From: an uncultured Chthonomonas sp.
GTDB lineage: Bacteria > Armatimonadota > Chthonomonadetes > Chthonomonadales > CAJBBX01
Length of the DNA: 58,144 bases
Assembly (NCBI GenBank): GCA_903951425.1
Contig: CAJBBX010000092.1
Location: forward strand, 1-58,144
Reading direction: 5' to 3'
Shown: in pieces, positions 7,368 through 14,940 of the stretch
Numbering within the stretch: the first letter of the stretch is position 1
How the letters are laid out: each line of letters begins with the position of its first letter
Notes under the pieces: generated by a model
Database searches by the model: none
Told to the model about the DNA's origin: nothing
Seen by the model: only the letters and a program-made list of their open reading frames with translations
Program-made: the position numbers and the translations under genes

Positions 7368-9095
7368 TTAGCCGCCGCCCATCCCCATGTTGCGTCCGCC
7401 GCCGCCCCGGCCCGAGCCGCGGCCGCTGCCCCTGCCGCCGCTTCCGGAGCCGGAGCCCATGCCGGGCATCCCCGAGCCGCCGCCGCCGGGGCCGCCGCGA
7501 AGGCCGCCCATGCCGCCCGGCCCCATGTTGTTCATCTGGTCGGTGGGCTTCTTGCGGGGCCGCTTGGCCACGGAGTTGTCCACCGTGAACGACCAGGTCT
7601 TGTTCACCATGTTGCCGGCCCAATCCGCGGCCGAGATGGTCACGGTGTGGCGGCCGTCGGGCAGCGGGCGAACCAGGGCTGCCGTGGTGGGCTCGGGCGT
7701 GTCATAGGTGACGGTGGCGTAGCGCAGGTCGAAGTAGTAACCGGGCTTGTCGTCGTTGTCTTTGCCGTCGGGCCGCCGGACGATGCCGTCGCCGTCGATC
7801 AGGACGCGGACCGTGGCGGGGTTCACGCCGGAACCGACATCGGCGATCTTGGCCTCGAATCGGATCGGCGGGTTGCCGTTCATGACGATGCCCATCTCGG
7901 GCTCCAGGATCGTCACGTCCGGGGGTAGCGAATCGAGCGCACCCGTCCGGAAGCAGGCCAGCGAGCCGTCGTCCGAGAGCACCAGCAACCGGTCATCGGC
8001 GACCACCGGCGTGGCTGCGACGTTGGTCCAGGTGGGCAACGCCTCGGGGTCTGTGGAAGCCGGCTGCGTGGTGTAGAGCCACTTGCTGGCGCCGGTGTTG
8101 CCGTCAATGACGTAGACCGCGCCCAGCACGGTGCCTACGACGAGCATGTCGCCCACGGCGGCCGGGGCGGCCAGGACGTCGTATTCCAGCTTCGGTGCGG
8201 TCTTCCAGCGGGGCCGGCCCAGCCGCGACTCAAAGCTGTAGAGGCGGCTATCGCGGGTGACCACATAGGCGCCAAACTCGTTGACCACGGGGCTGCAGGC
8301 GATGTCGTTGGGCAGCATCTGCGTCCAGCGCAACGAGAGGTTGCGGCTGGAGAAGCAGTAGAGCGTGGCGCCGGCGGCTACGTAGACGTTGTCTCCGTAG
8401 ACGACCGGGGCCATGCCGAGGACGCTGCCTCCGAGGCGCACGGTGGCCCGTTGCTTGCCGCTGGACGCGCCGACGGCGTGAAGCACCTGGTCCAGCGAGA
8501 GCACAAAGACGAGGCCGTTGGCCACTGCCGGCGCCGCGGCCACCTCGTCGCCGGCCTTGTAGCCGCCGCGCCAGGTGGGTACCTCGTTGCCGGTTCGCGT
8601 GTCGATAGCCCAGACCCGACCGTCGGCGGAGCCAAAGTACAGCACGCCGTCAGCCGCTACGGGCGACGAGCCGACCTGGCTGCGAGTGTCAAAGAGCCAC
8701 TTGCCGTGCCCGTTGGCCGTCTGGAGCGCGTAGAGCTTGCCGTCTTCGGCGCCGGCGTAGAGCATATCGCCGACGATGACGGGCGTCGTGCGGACCCGGG
8801 TGCTGAGGGGCTGGTCCTCCGGGTATCGCCACTTCATTGCGCCGGACGCGATGTCGACGGCGTACATGCGGTCGCCTGAGGCGAAGTAGACCGTGTCGGC
8901 GTCGGCCACAGGCGAGGCCGGGTTGTTGCCGTCACGGTTTGCGGTGTACTTCCAGTCCAGTGCCAGGGGCAGGGCCAGCTTGCCCGCGGCGTAGGCCGAG
9001 TTCGCAGATGCCGTCAGGGCCAGAAGACCGGCGGCGGCAAGTAGGACCCGGGGCACCCTGGCGCTCGGCATACGTCGGCTGCGCGCGTGGAGCAT
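7368..9095 (-). CDS. Secreted PQQ-type beta-propeller protein with glycine-rich tail
   Basis: 575 residues. A signal peptide (LLAAAGLLALTASANSAYA) is followed by about seven blades of PQQ-like repeats with motifs such as DTVYFASGDRMYAVDIASG, DGKLYALQTANG, DGRVWAIDTRTG and VYVIDGNTGASKWLY. The resemblance is to BamB-like WD40/PQQ propellers; PQQ-enzyme active-site residues are not apparent, so a structural or binding role is more likely than a dehydrogenase. From about residue 405 an Ig-like segment (VTILEPEMGIVMNGNPPI through ADWAGN) follows. The last about 55 residues are almost only Gly, Met, Ser and Arg. The first ATG (9095) is kept; GGGGG lies about 10 bases upstream. Cell-surface or periplasmic location is inferred. 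Confidence 0.85.
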   Translation of the reverse strand: MLHARSRRMPSARVPRVLLAAAGLLALTASANSAYAAGKLALPLALDWKYTANRDGNNPASPVADADTVYFASGDRMYAVDIASGAMKWRYPEDQPLSTRVRTTPVIVGDMLYAGAEDGKLYALQTANGHGKWLFDTRSQVGSSPVAADGVLYFGSADGRVWAIDTRTGNEVPTWRGGYKAGDEVAAAPAVANGLVFVLSLDQVLHAVGASSGKQRATVRLGGSVLGMAPVVYGDNVYVAAGATLYCFSSRNLSLRWTQMLPNDIACSPVVNEFGAYVVTRDSRLYSFESRLGRPRWKTAPKLEYDVLAAPAAVGDMLVVGTVLGAVYVIDGNTGASKWLYTTQPASTDPEALPTWTNVAATPVVADDRLLVLSDDGSLACFRTGALDSLPPDVTILEPEMGIVMNGNPPIRFEAKIADVGSGVNPATVRVLIDGDGIVRRPDGKDNDDKPGYYFDLRYATVTYDTPEPTTAALVRPLPDGRHTVTISAADWAGNMVNKTWSFTVDNSVAKRPRKKPTDQMNNMGPGGMGGLRGGPGGGGSGMPGMGSGSGSGGRGSGRGSGRGGGGRNMGMGGG

Positions 9096-9231
9096 AGCTA
9101 TCGCACCCCCTGTTTCGTTCGAGAAAGTGTCTGGGCAGGGACGGCTCGTTCACTCTACACGGGGTTGGACGTGCGCAATCCCGGGACAGTGACCCAATCA
9201 TCGGCAAGTATAGCGGACAGGTGGGGACGTG

Positions 9232-10125
9232 TCAAGCTTGAGGGCGGCTTCCGGGCCGAACGGCTCGAAGGCCACGCTTAACGGCGGAGCCCGCATGAAG
9301 GATTCCGTTCTTGCAGAGACCCAGCGCGATGACGCCCAGGACCGCCGCCGCGGCCACCGGCCCGCCCGTTTTGCGGTAGTAGAGGAGCTGGCTCTTGAGC
9401 AGTTGCTCGGTCATCCGCCGGCTCGACTGCCGCACGCTCCCCATCCAGTGGTGTACCACCTGGACGTCGGGCAGGTACCGCACCGACCAGCCGGCCCGCC
9501 GCAAGCGCCGGCACCACTCCACGTCCTCGTAGAACATGAAGAAGCGGTCGTCGAGGAGGCCCACCTGTTTCGCCGCCTCGGCCCGCACAAGGAGGCAGGC
9601 GCCGGAGACCTGGTCGACCTCCGCCTCCGCGCTGAAGTCCTCGCGCCCGTGTTCCATGGCCAGCTCATAACGCCTGGGCGCCAGCCGCCAGAGGCCAGTG
9701 ACGTGGAGAAGCTCGCGGAAAGGCGTGGGGAAGCGGCCGCCGTTGCGCTGCAGCGATCCGTCGGTGTTCAGCAGCATGGGGCCGCAGGCGCCCATTCGCG
9801 GGTCGGCGTCCATGTGCGCGACCGCCAGCGCCAGCGAGCCGGGCCGTGCCTCGGTGTCGGGGTTGAGCAGCAACAGGTACCGTGCGTCGGCCTGCTCCAG
9901 CGCCTGGTTGTTGGCCCGTGCGAAGCCCACGTTACGGTCGTTGGCCATCACGCGGGTCTCCGGGAACTCCCGTGCTGCCATCTCGGGGCTACCGTCCGTG
10001 GAGGCGTTGTCGATCAGCCAGACGGAGGTCCGCAGGCCTGCCGTCGCCGCCGACAGCGCCCGTAGGCAGTCGCGCAGCATATCCCGCGTGTTGTAGCTCA
10101 CGATCACAATGCAGAGGTCGTCCAT
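9232..10125 (-). CDS. Family 2 glycosyltransferase (rhamnosyltransferase-like)
   Basis: 297 residues. The GT-A fold is clear: LCIVIVSYNTRDML at the start, LIDNASTDGS for the nucleotide-binding Asp, NVGFARANNQAL, and LLLNPDTEA as the DxD-equivalent metal motif. QVSGACLLVRAEA and FMFYEDVEWCRRLRRAGW form the acceptor/base region, as in WbbL-like rhamnosyltransferases. A hydrophobic stretch near the C terminus (AAAAVLGVIALGL) may anchor it to the membrane. The start at 10125 matches the family N terminus; earlier in-frame codons would overlap the opposite-strand protease gene. The product likely builds envelope or surface glycans; the donor sugar is not determinable. Confidence 0.92.
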   Translation of the reverse strand: MDDLCIVIVSYNTRDMLRDCLRALSAATAGLRTSVWLIDNASTDGSPEMAAREFPETRVMANDRNVGFARANNQALEQADARYLLLLNPDTEARPGSLALAVAHMDADPRMGACGPMLLNTDGSLQRNGGRFPTPFRELLHVTGLWRLAPRRYELAMEHGREDFSAEAEVDQVSGACLLVRAEAAKQVGLLDDRFFMFYEDVEWCRRLRRAGWSVRYLPDVQVVHHWMGSVRQSSRRMTEQLLKSQLLYYRKTGGPVAAAAVLGVIALGLCKNGILHAGSAVKRGLRAVRPGSRPQA

Positions 10126-10255
10126 GGCGCCGATCGCGGGCCCGGCTTCCGGGCGTGTGGAGATGGGCGAAGCATACCCCAGAGCGCCCGAAGCCTGCGG
10201 CCACGGGCCTCCGCTGGGGTAGTCTGAGGGCGATGGAGACCGGCTGGGAGCGAGC

Positions 10256-11029
10256 GTGGGGCCAATGAGCGAACTGAAAGACGGCGGCGTGCTGCGGGTG
10301 GCGGGCCACGAGTATCTGGTGCGGATCGCCTCGTCGACGGGCCGCAAGGCGACTGCGCGGGTCCGGGGCGCCCAGATATCGGTCCGTGTGCCGTCCGCCG
10401 CCGAGCCGAACCTGCGTCGGACCATGCTGTCTGAACTGGAGGCGAAGCTCCGCTCCATGCTGGCAGGCGGCCCGCCCGCGGAGACCGGCGTGCAGCCGCT
10501 GCGGTTCTCTGACGGCGACACGGTGGCGATCCTGGGGCGACGCTACGTCGTGGACGTGGAGCAGGGCCATGCAGCCTCCAGCAGCGGACGCAGGGAGGAC
10601 CGGACCCTCCGCGTGTCGCTGGCGGCGGGGCTCACGGCCGCGGAGCGCATCGAGCACATCAGCAACCTGGTCCGGAGGCTCATCTCCTCCGAGGCCCTGC
10701 CGGGCGTGACCAAGCGCGTGGCGGAGCTGAATGGGAGGCATTTCGGTGTGCAGGTGCGACGGGTCATGCTGCGCGACCAGTACTCACGATGGGGCAGCTG
10801 CTCAGCCACCGGGACGATCAGTCTGAACTTCCGCCTGCTCATGGCCCCGCCCGGCGTGCTGGATTCGGTGATTATCCACGAGTTGGCGCACCTAAAGCAT
10901 ATGGACCACAGCCCGGAGTTCTGGGCCCTGGTTCGGCAGGCCATGCCCGACTACGACGCCGCGCGGAGCTGGCTCCGCGCCAACGCGGCTCGGCTGGGCG
11001 TGCGCCGAGCCGACGGTACCGAGGGATGA
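10256..11029 (+). CDS. YgjP-like (DUF45) zinc metallopeptidase
   Basis: About 257 residues, cytoplasmic. The C-terminal half has the diagnostic DUF45/YgjP elements: SRWGSCSATGTISLNFRL, then the zinc motif HELAHLKHMDHSPEFW with two His and Glu plus the downstream His, then a final helical segment. The N-terminal half (residues 1-130) is a beta-rich region typical of the family. A GTG at 10256 with GGGAG 6 bases upstream is taken as start; the ATG at 10265 is the alternative and would shorten the protein by three residues. It is divergent from the glycosyltransferase gene and lies 65 bases ahead of the PmoA-family gene. The substrate is unknown; relatives associate with restriction or repair loci, which is not the case here. 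Confidence 0.88.
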   Translation: MGPMSELKDGGVLRVAGHEYLVRIASSTGRKATARVRGAQISVRVPSAAEPNLRRTMLSELEAKLRSMLAGGPPAETGVQPLRFSDGDTVAILGRRYVVDVEQGHAASSSGRREDRTLRVSLAAGLTAAERIEHISNLVRRLISSEALPGVTKRVAELNGRHFGVQVRRVMLRDQYSRWGSCSATGTISLNFRLLMAPPGVLDSVIIHELAHLKHMDHSPEFWALVRQAMPDYDAARSWLRANAARLGVRRADGTEG

Positions 11030-11094
11030 GGACGGACCGCCTCCGGCTGGTCTGGAGGCGGTTCAGTGACGCCATACGCAAGAGGAGAGCAACG

Positions 11095-12201
11095 ATGAAG
11101 CGAGTCGTCATCGAGGCGGGCCGACACGCCCGCGCGGCGTGCCCAGTGGTGGCGCCATGGGATGGCCCGGCGCCGGAGGGCCTGGCCGCCGAGGGAGCGC
11201 TGACCGCCGCACAGGCTCACGACCAGGGCCTCGCCTTCGTCCTGCCCGCGCTGGCAGCGGAGGGCCGCACGGCCCTGGAGGCCGCGTCTGCCGCCCCGCC
11301 CGGTCCGGGCGTCTCGTTGCGCGACAACGGCAAGCAGGTCCACGTGGAGATCGGCGGCAGGCTCTTCACGGCCTACCGCTACGCCGACGTGCCGTCAAGG
11401 CCCTACCTTTGGCCCGTGATCGCCCCTGGCGAGGTCCAGGCCACACGCGCCTACCCGATGATCCCGGACGTCGCCGGTGAGACTCACGACCACAAGCACC
11501 ACCGATCCATGTACTTCGCCTACGGTGACGTGAACGGCGTCGACAACTGGAGCGAGGAGCCCGGCCACGGCCGCACCGAGCACCGGACCATCGACCGCAT
11601 GGTCTCCGGCCCGGTATACGGCCTGTTGGAGACCACCTCGGACTGGCTGAGCGCCGCCGGCGAACACGTCCTCCAGCAGAAGTTGGCGCTCACCTTCTGG
11701 AACACCGGGGCAGATCTGCGGATGGTCGACGTCGACCTGCGGCTCACAGCCGACACCGGCAACGTGCGCTTCGGCGACACGAAAGAGGGCGGCCTCATCA
11801 GCTTCCGCGTCGCCTCGTCCATGGACGTGCCCCGCGGCGGCAAGATCGAGAACTCGTGGGGCGGCATCAACGAGCCCGAGAACTGGGGCCTCGCCGCCCA
11901 CTGGTGCGACTATAGCGGTGCGGCCGAGGGCAAGGCCATCGGCATCTGCGTCATGGACCACCCCGACAGCTTCCGCTACCCCACCTACTGGCATGTGCGC
12001 GACTACGGGCTGTTCACCGCCAACCCCTTCGCCCTGCACGACTACACCCAGGGTCGTAAGGAAGGTAGCCACCTGCTGAAGCAGGGCGAGACGCTCCGCT
12101 TCCGCTACCGAGTCCTCATCCACGCAGGCGATGCCGGGGCGGTGGACGCCCGGGCGCGCTACCTGGACTTCGTGGCCCCGCCGCGGGCCGCAGGGGAGTA
12201 G
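11095..12201 (+). CDS. PmoA family protein (DUF6807)
   Basis: 368 residues without a signal peptide. The DUF6807 core covers about residues 100-365. It contains RPYLWPVIAPGEVQATRAYPM, ETHDHKHHRSMYFAYGDVNG with a His-rich cluster, GWGGINEPENWG-like ENSWGGINEPENWGLAAHW, and IGICVMDHPDSFRYPTYWHVRDYG. These are hallmarks of the family. The database label 'methane oxygenase PmoA' is historical; there are no membrane helices and no link to methane. The family commonly sits among sugar-catabolism genes. GAGGAG precedes the ATG by about 7 bases. It is followed 4 bases later by a 94-residue gene, then a large secreted protein, in a tight three-gene unit. Biochemical activity is not known to me. Confidence 0.85.
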   Translation: MKRVVIEAGRHARAACPVVAPWDGPAPEGLAAEGALTAAQAHDQGLAFVLPALAAEGRTALEAASAAPPGPGVSLRDNGKQVHVEIGGRLFTAYRYADVPSRPYLWPVIAPGEVQATRAYPMIPDVAGETHDHKHHRSMYFAYGDVNGVDNWSEEPGHGRTEHRTIDRMVSGPVYGLLETTSDWLSAAGEHVLQQKLALTFWNTGADLRMVDVDLRLTADTGNVRFGDTKEGGLISFRVASSMDVPRGGKIENSWGGINEPENWGLAAHWCDYSGAAEGKAIGICVMDHPDSFRYPTYWHVRDYGLFTANPFALHDYTQGRKEGSHLLKQGETLRFRYRVLIHAGDAGAVDARARYLDFVAPPRAAGE

Positions 12202-12205
12202 GCGA

Positions 12206-12490
12206 GTGAGAGTCCGCGTACTGCTCCGGGCCAAGGAGCAGACCCTGGAGGGCACCTTCAGCGGGGCCAACGCCGAGCAGGTGGTGGGGGCGATCCAGCG
12301 CGAGGCGGCAAGCCGGGCCGGGTTGCTCGTGCGCATGGCGATCATAGCCCTCTCGCCTCTCGCCTTCGCCCGCGAGGCCGTCCGGCTCCACAACGAGCAG
12401 TCCGGCGCGCGTCACCCGCTCCCCAACTCCTGCGCCGAGTTCTTGCAGGCGGCCATCGGCGCCGGCCTGGCCGAGATGCTGGAACCATGA
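12206..12490 (+). CDS. Small protein of unknown function (94 residues)
   Basis: The GTG at 12206 lies 4 bases after the stop of the PmoA-family gene, with GGGGAG about 7 bases upstream. The stop overlaps the next ATG (ATGA at 12487-12490), so position and spacing strongly support a translated gene. The N-terminal half is charged and beta-like (MRVRVLLRAKEQTLEGTF, then GANAEQVVGAIQREAA). The middle has a moderately hydrophobic helix (LLVRMAIIALSPLAF), and the end is helical. No family is recognised. Codon use matches its neighbours. Confidence 0.7.
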   Translation: MRVRVLLRAKEQTLEGTFSGANAEQVVGAIQREAASRAGLLVRMAIIALSPLAFAREAVRLHNEQSGARHPLPNSCAEFLQAAIGAGLAEMLEP

Positions 12491-14931
12491 TCCTGCGCGC
12501 CGCCGCCTTGCTGGGCCTCATGGCCGTCGTTGCCGCGCCCTGCGCCGGTATGACCGAACTGGCCATGGGACTGACGCCGGGTACGCCGGCCGAGCAGGCG
12601 GCGCTGATGCTGAACAACGGCTCGGCCGTCTCCGGCGGCGTGCGGCGGGCCGAGGTCGGCGGCGGCTGGATCTACGCCCTCACCATGCCGCCCGGCGCCC
12701 ACGTCGAACTGCGCATGGTGCGCGAAGGGCGCGCCCAGATCACGCTGGCCGACAGCGCCGCCAAGAAGGTGCCCTGTGCCGTCACCGTGGGCGGACAGAC
12801 CGTCTACGTGCGCTTCACGGTCCCCGCGGCGCACCCCGTGGGCGGCCGCATCCGCGTGAAGGTCAAGGCGGCGGCCGTGCCGCTCGCCATGAGCGGCTTG
12901 GAGGTTCGGGCAGCCCTTCCGGACAACGACGGCGACGGCGTCTCCGACCTCGTTGAGCGCCTTCTCGGCGATCCCAGCGGCGAGCGCGTGGCCCCCGCGC
13001 CCGTGCGCGATGTGCCCACGATCCTGGACATCGATGCCGCCGGACAGCCCACCACCGCCTGGACCCCGCCGGCCAAAGGCGAGCGGACTGTGCGCCTGAC
13101 GCTGGCCGACGTGGCTGCTCCGGTCCGCGCCATGGGCATCCGCAAGCCCCGTGCCTACGCCGAGGCCTGCCTTCGGGCCGCACTCCATGCCGCTGCCGCG
13201 CGCCAGGCGGGCCAGCCCATGCGGCTGGAGCTTCCGGCGTCGGCGCCGACCGACGCGGCCACCACCCTCGCGGCCGACGCGCTGGCGGGGGCGCTGGCAG
13301 GGGCGCAGACAGACATCTTCGCCGAGCAGGGCTCCGTGCCGGGCGCCGCGCTCCCTGCGGGCCTGAGAGCGGCGCTGGCCGGCCTCTGGCTCACGCCTTC
13401 CGTGGAGCCCGCGGCGGGCCGCCTCGGGTTGCTGGTGGGCGATCCGCTCTCCGCGCCCAACAGCTCACCGCTGGAGGCGCTCCGGGCGCTCTACATTCCG
13501 CTGGCCGAGCATGGCGCGGCGCCGGCGCTGATCCGGTCCGACATGCTGCAGGATGCCTCGGCCCTGCGCGGCATCTCGGCGCTCATCGTCTCCTTCGCCG
13601 TGGAGGCGCCGAAGGACGCGGCGGCCGTGCACTCGCTGGCCGAATGGGCGCGGGCAGGCGGCGTGCTCCTGGTGATCGGCGCCGACGCCGACGCCGCGCC
13701 CGACGCCGGCACATGGTGGCAGGCCGCCGGGCAGGCCGGCGCCACGGCCGCCCTCTTCGCGCAGGCGGGCCTGCCGGGCGCCGTCCCCCGCAAGGCAGCC
13801 CCGACAGCGCTGGACCTCCCCATCCCCTGGGTAGAGGCCGGTGCGCTGGCCGAGGCCGCACAGGCAGGGCAGTGGGCGCTGGACCTGGCCCCGCCGGTCC
13901 TCCGCGGCGGCGATTGGTTGCTGCGCCTGGAGCCGGGCGCGGCGGGACTGCCGTTGCCTGCCGTGGAGTCGATCGACCTTCGTGTGGCCGGCAGGCCCGC
14001 GGTGGCCTTCCGCTGCGGCACGGAGACCGAGACCCGTTTCTTGTGGGACGATGACGGCACTATCATCACCGGCAATGCCCGCACTCCCGCCGCCGAGGGC
14101 GCCTGGACCTATCGGTTCGCTCCACTGCCCGGCGTGGGCCCCGCACGGCTGACGCTGCGCCTGCGCGGGGCCTGCCGCGTCTCGATCGCCGCCGCGCCGC
14201 CGGCCGGTCCGCTCCTGGAGGCGCAGGGCGCGGGCCTTGGATCCCTCTTCGCTACCGTGCGGGCGGCGCGTCCCGAGTATGTCACCCCCTGCGGCGCGCC
14301 GCCCGGCGCCACGCTCCTGCTGAAGGTGCGCCAGGGAGGTGAGCCGGCCGCGTGGGAGGCGCCCTGCGGCAAGGGGCGCGTGGCCTATGCGGGCCTCGAC
14401 CCGCTTCATTTCGGCTCCTCCGTGCGGGCGGCGAGGCTGCTCCGCGCACTGGTCCGCCGGGCGTTCGACCGGACCGATGGCCAGTACAGCGAAACAGGGC
14501 TGGTGGTCTGGCGGCGGGGATCGCTGGTCACGGCCCACGCGGCGCTCAGGCCGCAGCAACTGGACGGCGCCTATGTGGACCTGCTCGACGCCGACCTGTC
14601 GGAGACACTGGATCCCAGCCTGCAGCCCGACGCCTCCGTCGTGCTGGCCGAGGTGCCTTCCGGCAGGCGCCCGCGAGTGGTGGCCTCCGACCGACCGCTT
14701 CCGGCCGTCTCCGAGGGACTGCAGTCCACGGGCTACGCTGTGGCGGCAGGACCCGAGGGGCGCGTCACCACACGCATCTCCCGGGGCCGGAGCCGTCCTA
14801 CCGGCGCCAAGGCCTTCAGCCTCTGGGGCGAGCCACTGGCCGTGCAGGTGCAGGAGGGTAGCCGGACCGTGGCCGTGCGTATCGCGGCCCCTGCGGACGG
14901 CGCGGTGGTGCGGCTGGGCTGGAAGCGGTAG
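12487..14931 (+). CDS. Large secreted protein with calcium-binding-type repeat and glutamine-amidotransferase-like domain
   Basis: 814 residues. A short signal peptide (MILRAAALLGLMAVVAAPCA) opens it. Residues 25-140 form a beta-sandwich-like domain. Residues 146-160 (DNDGDGVSDLVERLL) match a thrombospondin type-3 / dockerin-like calcium loop. Around residues 315-400 a GATase1-like pattern appears (LGLLVGDPL, IRSDMLQD, ISALIVSFAVEAP, WARAGGVLLVIGADAD), as seen in beta-galactosidase trimerisation-type domains. The remainder is beta-rich. No catalytic motif is evident. It is translationally coupled to the 94-residue gene upstream and converges with the GH127 gene 9 bases away. It may assist the PmoA-family protein in sugar handling; this is inference from the unit only. 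Confidence 0.75.
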   Translation: MILRAAALLGLMAVVAAPCAGMTELAMGLTPGTPAEQAALMLNNGSAVSGGVRRAEVGGGWIYALTMPPGAHVELRMVREGRAQITLADSAAKKVPCAVTVGGQTVYVRFTVPAAHPVGGRIRVKVKAAAVPLAMSGLEVRAALPDNDGDGVSDLVERLLGDPSGERVAPAPVRDVPTILDIDAAGQPTTAWTPPAKGERTVRLTLADVAAPVRAMGIRKPRAYAEACLRAALHAAAARQAGQPMRLELPASAPTDAATTLAADALAGALAGAQTDIFAEQGSVPGAALPAGLRAALAGLWLTPSVEPAAGRLGLLVGDPLSAPNSSPLEALRALYIPLAEHGAAPALIRSDMLQDASALRGISALIVSFAVEAPKDAAAVHSLAEWARAGGVLLVIGADADAAPDAGTWWQAAGQAGATAALFAQAGLPGAVPRKAAPTALDLPIPWVEAGALAEAAQAGQWALDLAPPVLRGGDWLLRLEPGAAGLPLPAVESIDLRVAGRPAVAFRCGTETETRFLWDDDGTIITGNARTPAAEGAWTYRFAPLPGVGPARLTLRLRGACRVSIAAAPPAGPLLEAQGAGLGSLFATVRAARPEYVTPCGAPPGATLLLKVRQGGEPAAWEAPCGKGRVAYAGLDPLHFGSSVRAARLLRALVRRAFDRTDGQYSETGLVVWRRGSLVTAHAALRPQQLDGAYVDLLDADLSETLDPSLQPDASVVLAEVPSGRRPRVVASDRPLPAVSEGLQSTGYAVAAGPEGRVTTRISRGRSRPTGAKAFSLWGEPLAVQVQEGSRTVAVRIAAPADGAVVRLGWKR

Positions 14932-14940
14932 CCTGCCGCC

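Noticed and set aside
7368-9095. PQQ-dependent alcohol dehydrogenase
   Set aside because: The propeller repeats are clear but the quinone- and calcium-binding residues of such enzymes are not seen, and the protein has an Ig-like and Gly-rich end instead.
9232-10521. Longer glycosyltransferase with 132 extra N-terminal residues
   Set aside because: The extension overlaps the opposite-strand metalloprotease gene, has no recognisable fold, and the family N terminus begins at 10125.
11095-12201. Particulate methane monooxygenase subunit (PmoA)
   Set aside because: The family name is misleading; the protein has no transmembrane helices and matches DUF6807, not the membrane-bound oxygenase.
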